Source of the DNA: Seminavis robusta
Lineage: Eukaryota; Bacillariophyta; Bacillariophyceae; Naviculales; Naviculaceae
Assembly (NCBI GenBank): GCA_903772945.1
Contig: CAICTM010000178.1
Location: forward strand, 1 to 64,000
Length of the DNA stretch: 64,000 bases
Direction of reading: 5' to 3'
Part shown: positions 30,012 through 39,013 of the stretch, piece after piece
How positions within the stretch are numbered: position 1 is the first letter of the stretch
Layout: each line of letters starts with the position of its first letter
Program-made: the position numbers and the translations under genes
Notes under the pieces: model-generated
What the model was told of the DNA's origin: nothing
Databases searched by the model: none
Seen by the model: the letters and a program-made list of their open reading frames with translations, nothing else

Positions 30012-31130
30012 ATGATGGAAATCCCAAATCAAGTCACCATGGTCGTTGTTGATGGAGCATCAGTAGAAGACTGTCCTGTTGGAATGGTCGAGGGAAAGAT
30101 TCCAGCAGTTGGCTTGATAAAGGCAAAGGATCTGGCAGATGGTAAAGAGCTTCTTCCGCAGGGAAAGGACACTGTTGACCACGAGAGCAAAAGCGCAGAT
30201 GCGTCGGAAGATCAAGTCAAGAATGAGGATTCCGTGGAAGAAGACACCGATCAACCCAAAGTTATGGATGGGCAAGGGAACAAACTTGACATGGGTACGC
30301 CAGAAATGAGCTCTAAGGGGGCAGAAACGAAGAACAGGGATAGCCGTGGCAACGATGACAATCGGCAAGTCACGCACGAAGATCAAAAGTTGGACAAATG
30401 GGTTCCAAGCCAAGAAGATATATCGATGGAACTCGGAGGTGGTATTTGCAAGCGAGGCCCGACCACGGACAATGACCCAAAGCTCAAGGAGAACACAAAA
30501 CGTGAACTAAATGAGGAAACGAAGAAGAATGCTGTGCACAAAAGGGCAGAGGAAAGCAAAAGTACCGGTACGCGCAACCATCGAAGCCAAAGCATCCGCA
30601 GTCGCTCTGGGTCGTCGACTAGATCCAGTACGGGTGCGCGTACCGGTAGCTATGGAATCACCCGCACCTCCTCTGGTTCGTCTACTAGGTCCAGTACGCG
30701 CAGCCATCGAAGGCAAAGCACCCGCACCTCCTCTGGTTCATCTACTAGGTCCAAGGCACGTGGATCCAAGAAAAGCGATGCCGCCTCCGCAGCAATACTA
30801 GTACCAATGGAATTAAAAGGTGCCGTTGTTGGGAAGGGTGAGCAGTTCGACAACAAGCACAGCAGAAGAATCTCGAACAAGGTAGAGAAGGCGTCGCGCC
30901 GCCGCTCTGAAGACGACAATGATCGACTCCGCACCAGCACAGTCTGTACACGTGAAAAACAAGATCGCACCTCCCTGCAAGCGTCCCGGAACCTCAGGAA
31001 GAGTAGCTCTGACCGCCACTTGACGGAAAAGAGTGGCAGCAAGACATCCCGAAGTAGCCACAGAAGAAAAACTATTTGCAAGATTCCGTCTACTGATACG
31101 TGTGACAGTGACGATGACGACGACACCACC

Positions 31131-31191
<61 letters not shown>

Positions 31192-33302
31192 GTATCTCAA
31201 GCTTGAGTGGTCACACCAGAAGTCATGAACACAGAGAGATGCACTCTCTCTTCCATGTCAAGGCAAATGATGATAGATTCAATAGCAGCACCGGCTCCAT
31301 TCTAGAAGAAGGAGACTGGTCGTTCCTCGAAACAATCAAAGACCTTAGGAAGAGTTGCTCTGACCTTGACGTAATGGAGAGCCATCGCAGAAGTAGCAGC
31401 CGCCGTGGAGTTCGAGCTCTATGTAGGATTCTCTCCATTGATACCTCCGACAGCGAAAGTGATGGGACTGAAAACACTCGAACGAAAGTCTCGTCGTGTG
31501 CTGCCATTGCGAGTGATGATGACAAGGACAGTTGTGGGCATTCAAACAGCTCTGGAAATGCCGACTCCGCTAGTAGCAAGAGCAGGTCTAAAAGCACCAA
31601 TGGTTCTGCAGAGTGTTCAAGGGTTGAACAAGGAGAAGACACTTGTGAAACTTCCCAGCAGAAGGAATCAGCGGTTGAGGCCGAAGCGCAGACTGGGTCT
31701 CGTGCACTCTTAAACCAGCTCTTCCAGGGCACGGTTGGTAACCCGACTAGAGAGACAAAGCGGCGCAAGTCCCATGGCTCAATTGATGAGCTCCTCACTG
31801 GCAAAACAAAACCAAGTCTGAAACGTAGAGGCTCGTGCCGTGATATCAACAATATAGCTTCTTTTGGAAGGGTTGACAGGATTGATGATGCCGGAAGCAC
31901 ACCCGCAAGAGTCGACCGGGCGGTTGATGCTGGTAGTACACCGGTAAGATCAAGCAAACGAACCTCAATCAGACGGCCTCTTCGGAGCAAAGATATCTTG
32001 GAGCTCGCCAACAGCTTCAGTGACAGCGACACCGACACCGACGATGACACTGATAGCGACGTGGACAGTGAACTGGATGCGAATGTCGATGTTGGGGCAA
32101 AGCAAGTGTTATCTCGCGAAAGATCCAACCGAGAGCTATCAAGCTCTCCGCCAAAGCGAGATAGCATGAGAAGCAATGCAAGACGCCCTTCACGAACTAG
32201 AAGCATTGCTCTCGAAAAAGGCGCTGGAAAGCAACGGCCTGAACAAATCCAACAGAGACGGAGATCAACGAAACCTTTGAACCTCGGTTCGCCCAAAGAT
32301 AAGACCAACCCTCCGTTTGGCAGGAGTGCCACGGCACCATGTTCCTCTGACCGTTGGTCCTCCAACCCATCCAACTGTTCCCAACAACCTCAACGAAGCA
32401 GCTCGGAAGACATTGGTGTTGAGCTGAAGCATCAAAGGCAGTCGGATAAGATCAATGTGAAGGCCTTGATGGCATCTTATGACTGGAAGACGCTTTCCGA
32501 GTCCAACGATGTCACAGCAAAGACCAGGCAAGAAAGACGCCCGGTCAAAAGGTCATCCTCCACACCCAACCTTCAAAATGGCAAGCAGAAACGTGATGGC
32601 TCTAGGGCGAGTTTCGTGATAGGAAACAGGAGTGCAAGGAAGAGCCGCCGTACTTCTTCAAGGCGAAGCACGGTCGAGTCACAATCAAGCCGCAGTGCGA
32701 GCCCTACAACAATGATGAAACCAAAATCGAGAGCATATGTTCAACAGAGGAGGTCGTCAGAGAAGGACTTGCTGGCTATTGTACCCAAACCAAAGCGATC
32801 ATCGTCAGCGCCCTCACTGTTGGACGTGTCAACAGAGGATCAGGATCAAGACCTCTCCTTGGAGCAGCTCCTATCTGAACCACAACCTCTTCGGAGAAAA
32901 TCTAGCAGCAGTGGCCATCTCAATGTCGGCGGGGGTAGCCGCCAGCAAAGACGACTAAGATTTGTCAAAGCTCACAGAGCAGCAGAAGGTAATACGATAT
33001 GGAGGTCATCATCGGACCGCTCACTGACCTCCAAGAAAAAGACTAAGGTGAAGTCCAATGCCAAGGACTCCAAGGGTCTACCTAATCCCAGTACCAAGGA
33101 TAGCAATGGGAAGACAAGTGCCAGTGACAAGGTCAGAAGGAGTAGTGAGGTCACAGAGTTCACAACAAACAGGGCCAATCGGCTTTTGGAGCTTCGAAAA
33201 AACTGGAAAGAAGCGTCTAGGCTTGTGGATTCCCAGCCACCCCCTCAAGTTCAGCTCAATGCAACGGGCAAGAGGATTTCGGTTGGACCAATGATTGGTT
33301 GA
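30012..33302 (+). CDS. Large Ser/Arg-rich disordered protein with recurring basic-Ser motif
   Basis: 1096 residues, one exon, ATG 30012. No folded domain recognised. The N-terminal 170 residues are acidic/Lys-rich. Residues about 190-250 are Arg-Ser repeats (SGSSTRSS) coded partly by a 60-base duplication at 30661-30760. A run of about 20 Asn is coded by a microsatellite. From about residue 330 to the end a short motif recurs at least ten times: RKSSSDRHL, RKSCSDLDV, RKSHGSIDEL, RRGSCRDI, QRSSSEDIGV, KRSSSTPNL, RRSSEKDLL, KRSSSAPSLL, RKSSSSGHL, WRSSSDRSL. The consensus (basic, x, Ser-Ser, then a hydrophobic residue 4-5 places on) matches basophilic kinase targets and 14-3-3-type sites. Likely a heavily phosphorylated scaffold; function unknown. 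Confidence 0.75.
31130..31190 (+). repeat. (AAC)n microsatellite coding poly-Asn
   Basis: About twenty near-perfect AAC triplets inside the Ser/Arg-rich gene, in frame as Asn codons. Such a tract is likely to vary in length between alleles. Confidence 0.9.
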
Positions 33303-33612
33303 GATTGATTATTGTGATTGGCAACGAGTCCGATGCAGCATTGGTTCCGGTGTTTGACTCGTTGAAAGAAGACGGCACAAGCCTTCAAATCATTGGAGTC
33401 TCTGAAGAGCGATTGAGAGTGATTTGAATCTTTGGAATCTTCAATCATCGTTGAGCTCTGGCAAGAAAGGCCAGAAGAGCCAGCGCGGCCTACGCGTAGT
33501 TGCAATGATAATGTCTATAGTATGGCTTAATCACAGGGAAAGTGGAGTTTCTGTCGTCGTCGCGAGCGTACCTTGTTTCAACGCGGAGCTACAACACACA
33601 CCGGCTACTAGG
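33303..33612. other. Convergent 3' flanks
   Basis: About 310 bases between the ends of two convergent genes; nothing recognised. Confidence 0.6.
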
Positions 33613-35673
33613 TCAGGCAGAGCTCTTCCTCGCGACAAGAAAGAGGTACGGGACCGGCAGTAACGACCCATCTTGTGACGGGGAGGGCGTGTAGAACGCA
33701 TCGCGGCACCTTTCCATGGACACAATGTCGTCGAACCCAGCTTGTTTGAGTAGATTGAGAGCGTCCGCTTCGCTTGTGCCACGAACATTCTGATGCTCTG
33801 TTGGGTTCTCGAGCGTATATTGCTGAAACGAAACCCAAACCTCTCCACAGGGCTTGGTCATCCGTGCAAGGTCCGCCAGTACCTTGCATTGATCCAAAAG
33901 TTCCATTGCTCCTGTGCAAATGACAGCATCGTACAGGACGCCATCGCGTCCATCGTCACTGCATGCCAGACTCTCGTTGGCATTGGCTACATACGCATGA
34001 TCGTAGCAACCACGTTCCATCACGCGTTGGACCATCCCCTGCGAGATATCCGTTCCAACCAGCTCCCCTTCGAAGCCACAGAGGCGTAGAACTTGTCCTT
34101 GCAGCCCAATTCCACAAGCAACGTCCAAGATGCGGGCTGCCTTGCTCTTCATAACTTTCTCATGGTTTCGGGCACACTCGACAATGAAAGACTCCACTTT
34201 GCTTTGATTGCCCACGGTCCAATCGTCGTAATGAATAGACAAACGATCAAACTTGGACGCCAACTTGGTCGGGTCCTCTTTGAGCTTCTTCATATCAAAA
34301 CCACGGCCAAATTTCGTCACATTCTGCGTAAACCAATTGCACTCTGGATCCACATACATTCCATGTCGCCTTTGGAAGTTCTTCACTGCCGTAGCGACGT
34401 CGTAGACTCGTGGGTTATCCCCGTAGACAGCAAAGACTTGCCGTGTGGTGGCCGTGGCCATGGCATTCAATTGCCGTGGCGTCATGTCTCTTTCCTTGAG
34501 GAGACCGACCAATTCCCGTTGCCGATCCCAAATCGGGACTCTAGCTTTCGACGGCTTCCCTGCGACGGACGTGTCTTCTTGCTTCTTTTCTTCCTCCACA
34601 TGGCGTCTTTCTTTTGCTGGCTCCTCTGCGGTGCTTTTCTCCGCTGCAGGGTTCACATCACACACCAAGGCATTGTTGGGACGAAAGCCCAACCTTTCGT
34701 ACACGCGTTGGCCCCCTTCCGAGGCAGCAATGAGGATGCCATTGTCACAGCCAACCTTTTGTAGGTGCTGCAAGGCCAGTTTCATCAAACAAGTAGCAAC
34801 CCCTCTTCTCCTATGAGAAGGATCCACATAGACAGCCCAGATTGTCCCAAGTTGAAATTTGGATATCATGTTTGTGGGCATGGGTCCTTCCCATACTTGA
34901 CAGCTCACCGAGGCCACAACCTCGTTGGTGGCGTCATCGCGTGCGACAAAGGTTTGATAACGCAATCGATCACGAGCCTGCTTGAGAAAGGAGAGGGTAA
35001 CTTCTTCCATTTCGGAAATCAAAGCTTTGGCGGGGATCCCGACATCCTGCCACATCTTTCGCCAGTTCTCGCAGACCATTGCATCGTAGGATTCATCGCC
35101 AGGAATGCAAGTGTAGGACTCTGGCGCTGTCGTCTCAACTTCTTCGAATGACTGCAAATCCAAGGTGAGCATATTGGCTGACTGAAAGCCAACATTGGCC
35201 TCTATGAGGGCATCTCTATCGTTCTTGGTGAAAGCAAGTGTAACGACCTTGGAGCATTGGGCGCTGCGGAGGTGGTCCAGCGCCGCCTTCAAGAGCTCCC
35301 TTCGGACTGCCTCGGGCTCCTTGGCAGTCTCATCCACATGCAGCCCCCAGACAGATCCTAGCCTAAAGACATCGGGTTGGACGATCCAAGGCAAGGGCCC
35401 GGCCCAGATTTGACAATTGATGGATCCCACAACACCGCTGTCGGCGGCAGTGGCCACGAAGGTGCGAGGCCTCAAACCAGACTTTTGGTTCTCTTGGTGA
35501 AACTCTTGCATTTTGCGATTCCACTCCTCGTCTTCGGCATTGTAACCGGCTGACTTGCAACATTCCTTCCAATGTCGACAGACTTCCTCGAGGACGGCAT
35601 CGTCGCCGACCCATTGTGCTTCATTCACCTCCAACCCCTGGATTTGTTTCATGTATTCAATAGACGTTGTCAT
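33613..35673 (-). CDS. GNAT-GNAT-SAM methyltransferase fusion
   Basis: 686 residues, one exon. Two acetyltransferase-like domains come first. The first (about 20-175) has the GNAT strand pattern (FVATAADSGVVGSINCQIW; WGLHVDE) but lacks the acetyl-CoA loop. The second (about 190-345) has it: IWAVYVDPSHRRRGVATCLM, then ERLGFRPNNALV. A Lys/Glu-rich linker and a region with RHGMYVDPECNWFTQNV lead to a class I methyltransferase (about 490-686), with motif I ILDVACGIGLQGQVL (about 514), a GTDISQGMVQRV acidic strand, ICTGAMELL, and a C-terminal sheet ending VPYLFLVARKS. So one acetyl-CoA site and one SAM site are predicted in one chain. No targeting signal. Small-molecule or protein N-modification are possible; substrate unknown. 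Confidence 0.88.
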   Translation of the reverse strand: MTTSIEYMKQIQGLEVNEAQWVGDDAVLEEVCRHWKECCKSAGYNAEDEEWNRKMQEFHQENQKSGLRPRTFVATAADSGVVGSINCQIWAGPLPWIVQPDVFRLGSVWGLHVDETAKEPEAVRRELLKAALDHLRSAQCSKVVTLAFTKNDRDALIEANVGFQSANMLTLDLQSFEEVETTAPESYTCIPGDESYDAMVCENWRKMWQDVGIPAKALISEMEEVTLSFLKQARDRLRYQTFVARDDATNEVVASVSCQVWEGPMPTNMISKFQLGTIWAVYVDPSHRRRGVATCLMKLALQHLQKVGCDNGILIAASEGGQRVYERLGFRPNNALVCDVNPAAEKSTAEEPAKERRHVEEEKKQEDTSVAGKPSKARVPIWDRQRELVGLLKERDMTPRQLNAMATATTRQVFAVYGDNPRVYDVATAVKNFQRRHGMYVDPECNWFTQNVTKFGRGFDMKKLKEDPTKLASKFDRLSIHYDDWTVGNQSKVESFIVECARNHEKVMKSKAARILDVACGIGLQGQVLRLCGFEGELVGTDISQGMVQRVMERGCYDHAYVANANESLACSDDGRDGVLYDAVICTGAMELLDQCKVLADLARMTKPCGEVWVSFQQYTLENPTEHQNVRGTSEADALNLLKQAGFDDIVSMERCRDAFYTPSPSQDGSLLPVPYLFLVARKSSA

Positions 35674-36123
35674 CGTTGCTTTTTTTGGGATGTGATTTAG
35701 TTCCTCTTTTGTTCACCACAATTCTGTACTAGAATAATGAGTCCTGTCGATCTTGGGCAAACAGACCGTCGATGGGTATCACAGCAGAACACGTTTCAAG
35801 CAAGTGAGACGCTCACGTTTGCCGTGTCGTTCGGTAATGCGCCTAGTTTGCAGCCTTGACTGGGGATCCGAACTATCTTTGTTCGTGTGCAAGACAATTC
35901 ATTTATCTAGGTTTTAAAAGGACAGTAGAACGGGTTCATCAATGCCCATCGGTACAGAGCAGCAATGGGAGAGATCATTTCATCCCCCGAAGCTCTCTCC
36001 AGTGCGAAAGATTAGGCCACGGAAAGAGATTTAATGATACTTTCCAGATTTAACAAGTCCACAAGGCGTATTCACTCTTACTATCTGGGATGGGCGCATT
36101 GGCAACACCGCAACACCTTTGGC
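35674..36123. other. Intergenic, nothing recognised
   Basis: About 450 bases with the promoter side of the fusion enzyme. No gene seen. Confidence 0.55.
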
Positions 36124-36832
36124 TCAATTCAATGTGAGACAAATGCTGTCGTAACCCCAATACTTGACTAGATGGGCAAGATAACAGTAAATGTGTTGGT
36201 CTGGATGGGGATCACTGTTGACGTTGTCAACCCAGAAGTAGTTGTTGTGAAGGAATGTTTCCCAGGCCGTGCCATCCACTGTCAGGCAACCCTCACGCGT
36301 TGTCCATGCACGAGCATCCGTCCACCTATATGCCGCAAGGTAGCCATCGTTGTTGTAAGAGAGCCAGTATCCACCCCAGTCTCCACTCGTTACTTTGTAA
36401 TATGTATCACCATTATAATCATATTTCTCGAATCTTGTTGCTATCGATTCATCATCGGTTCGCTGGGCCCATCCATCGTGATCCAGGATTTGGAGATAGT
36501 TGGTGGACCGCCACGAGGCAGGATATTGGATTTTGCCAGAGGTGGCCACGCTCACTACTTGAAGATCGCGGTCTCCCGAAACGAGGGGGAGCCTGAGCTT
36601 TGTGGGTGTGGCTGTTCCATTGGACTGAGCGTACGACACAGGGTTTAGCGCTCCAAGATCCCGCTGGAGTTGTTAGTTTGAAAACAAAGCATGAAGTGAG
36701 CGAGGACATCGAAAAGCTGGTGGATCAGAAAACATAAGAACCAAAACCATTACTCACCGTTCTGACGTTCTTCTCGTCTCCAAGTACCCAAGCTGGCAGC
36801 AAGCAGAGAAGTGCAAACCGACGACAGTTCAT
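36124..36832 (-). CDS. Small secreted protein, unknown
   Basis: Two exons, 36832-36758 and 36663-36124, with a 94-base intron (GTGAGT...CTCCAG), giving about 204 residues. Exon 1 codes a signal peptide (MNCRRFALLCLLPAWVLG) and exon 2 joins in phase (KNVRT then RDLGALNPVSYA). The mature part is rich in Trp, Tyr and Gly, with repeated short strands such as YYKVTSGDWGGYWLSYN and GYLAAYRWTDARAWT. That pattern, alternating aromatic beta-strands with turns, suggests a beta-trefoil or lectin-like fold, but no family motif is certain. Only three cysteines. Likely extracellular; ligand unknown. Confidence 0.7.
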
Positions 36833-37932
36833 GGTGAGGAGCTCGAGCTGTTGTCTGTGCTTGAGGCTTCGTCGTAAGCTAGCCAGTTCAGATCCTCGCG
36901 ACAGCAAGCAGCTGTCGACACGAGCAATCGCAATAAATACTGTAGACGTTCTTAGGCCACCACGATGCAAGTCTTGGCGTTGCATCGCAGTGGGCTTTCT
37001 TCGGGCAGCACTAAGGGTAGCTAGAACCGCGACTCTTGGAGGAAGTAATGACAAAATGTTCGCTCGGAGCACGGAGCCATGCTGCCAGTGCGCATCGTCG
37101 TCTTCTAAACAATCGTGCGTTGCCGCATCCCTCTTACGTTGAAGACCTGCTAAGTAGAGTTGCAATTGTCCAGTTGTCCATATCTGGGATAGGATATTGT
37201 ACCGGTAGGGAGCACCATGGTACCGGTGCCTTCCGTAGTACCTGGTACCAGTACCATACATGTACGATACTCATTGAAAAACTCATTGAAGTCGGGTACC
37301 GGTACACTGTACTCGTCCCACACCCGCTCAAGTTCCTGCGGCCTCGCTTTGCTCTCTGCTTCCTTGACGGGAACTGCACACCGAAGTCGAGAAGGAGGGA
37401 GTCGAGTCGAGTCGAGTCGAGTCGAGTCGAGTCGAGTCGGGTCGAGTCGAGTCGAGTCGAGTCGAGTCGTGAGTAAGTTTTAGAAACTGAAGATTTAACA
37501 TGTATTTGCTTTGGGTACCGGTCTAATGGGAGGGCATGGTGGAAAGTGGGGAGTGACAATGACAAAGAAAGCCAGGTCCAGTCGAGAACCTCCAAACCAA
37601 TCCATCTTCCCAGAGGTGGAGGAGCACGACGACCTTTGACGGCTGCTATTTGGTTGGTGGTACCAGTTGGTATTCTGTAGTTACTATATAGCTTGTTGTG
37701 TTGTTGGTTGGTTGCAAAAGAAATCACAAAGAGTTCAAGAAATCTCGAGGGCACCCCACGTCTCGCCATTCATTTTCGAGCAACAGCAATCGAGAGGTTG
37801 AGTATTCGACGGGGAGATACCGTACACACAGCGAGGCTCGACTCCAAGAGAAAGGGACTTAGCCTGCCGTTTTCTGTGAAAGAGAAGTGCTGCCCTACCT
37901 CAGATCTCAAAGCTTTCGGCGATTCAATCATC
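36833..37932. other. Divergent intergenic region with pentamer array
   Basis: About 1.1 kb between the secreted-protein gene (-) and the unknown gene (+). Holds the GAGTC array listed separately, and TACCGGTA palindromes at 37200-37207 and 37297-37304. Open frames here run through the pentamer repeat and are not called. Confidence 0.5.
37397..37469. repeat. (GAGTC)n pentanucleotide array
   Basis: About fourteen tandem GAGTC units with one G substitution near 37440. As the unit is five bases, it stays open in several frames on both strands and produces spurious SRVES / DSTRL peptides. About 460 bases upstream of the ATG at 37933. Confidence 0.92.
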
Positions 37933-38910
37933 ATGCCACCAACAACGAGACGTCGTCGATCTTCCGAGTCGGACTCTACTAATACTTCTAAGAAGAGGAG
38001 GACCGAGGAAAGCAAAGAAGAGGATTGTCCCATGAACAACAACAAGACTGAGGAACCACCACCAGAGCGAAACAGCGGAGAGAACGTCCATTCTTTATCC
38101 ACCACCGAAATGGGATATGTGCTCCTGTCAGATTGTTCCATTGCCATAATCTCTTCTTCCGATGAATCCACAACGTCGGCTCTCTCAAATCAATCTACAA
38201 CATGCACTTGGATGGATGTGTCGCCGACTTGTCTCCCAAAAGAGAACATGGAAGACACTGGTACTTCCATCGATATCAACAACAGCGACGACGTACCATG
38301 CCCTCGTTGCAATCTCATTTTTCATGATTCCAACGACGGACAGCTATCTCTCTGCACATCCAACGTGGCACGCTTCCAAGCAACCTTGGCAGATATGGTT
38401 GTGCACCCCAAAGAAAGAGGCAAATCTTGTACCAAGCAACGCTCCGATGCAGCCTTGCTCTGTGGAGCCATATTGGCAGCACAGGACCATGGCTATGTCG
38501 CAATCCAACAAATCAAAGTGTTGGTGCACGGAAAACAACGACAAAAAGACGACAATAATCACAAGGCATCTCTATTGGTGACATTTGCCTTTCCATCCTT
38601 GACAGTGGAAGAGGATTCTGAACCAGTTGCGAAAGGAAATACCAGAAAGAGCTCCAGACAGCAACCATCCATTCGATCCATTGTACCACCATCTCCCCAG
38701 GGCACCACCCGAACCAGCAACCTCAAGCCCCTACCAACGTCGGTTCAATTCCTGCTCAGCATCATACGGAGTGACTGGGACTGCCTGGGTACTAGAATGA
38801 AACAGCTAGAGAATGGGTGGAGAGAAGAAAGCAGGAGCAGACCATTCTTTCCACCGGCTCTATCGATGGAAGAGGTAAGAGTAGCCCAGCAGTGCGGATT
38901 GGTCGACTGA
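37933..38910 (+). CDS. Unknown nuclear-type protein
   Basis: 325 residues from ATG 37933; the frame extends upstream only to a TTG. The N-terminus is basic then acidic (RRRRSSESDSTNTSKKRRTEES) and looks like a nuclear localisation signal. A CPRC pair near residue 120 is followed by a region with regular helices (ADMVVHPKERGKSC; SDAALLCGAILAAQDHGYVA) and a beta-like stretch (ASLLVTFAFPSL). The C-terminus has another helical segment (PTSVQFLLSIIRSDW). I do not recognise the family. It ends 103 bases before the SNF2-type gene on the same strand, close for this window, so shared regulation is possible but unproven. Confidence 0.6.
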   Translation: MPPTTRRRRSSESDSTNTSKKRRTEESKEEDCPMNNNKTEEPPPERNSGENVHSLSTTEMGYVLLSDCSIAIISSSDESTTSALSNQSTTCTWMDVSPTCLPKENMEDTGTSIDINNSDDVPCPRCNLIFHDSNDGQLSLCTSNVARFQATLADMVVHPKERGKSCTKQRSDAALLCGAILAAQDHGYVAIQQIKVLVHGKQRQKDDNNHKASLLVTFAFPSLTVEEDSEPVAKGNTRKSSRQQPSIRSIVPPSPQGTTRTSNLKPLPTSVQFLLSIIRSDWDCLGTRMKQLENGWREESRSRPFFPPALSMEEVRVAQQCGLVD

Positions 38911-39013
38911 AAGATTTGTTTTGATTCTGTATGCCTGCTGACTCCCTTTATCATACATACTTGTGTAACTGTAGCTGTACACTCGAATCCGCGGAAGCAA
39001 CGACCGGGTACAA

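Noticed and set aside
31223-32374. 383-codon minus-strand frame rich in Ser and Leu
   Set aside because: Arises from the Ser/Arg/Asp codon bias of the plus-strand gene; no signal or domain.
34093-34764. 223-codon plus-strand frame
   Set aside because: Antisense to the GNAT-methyltransferase fusion, which has clear motifs in its own frame.
37134-37769. Open frames through the GAGTC array on both strands (SRVES and DSTRL repeats)
   Set aside because: A five-base repeat without stop words stays open in several frames by itself; no flanking coding signal or motif.
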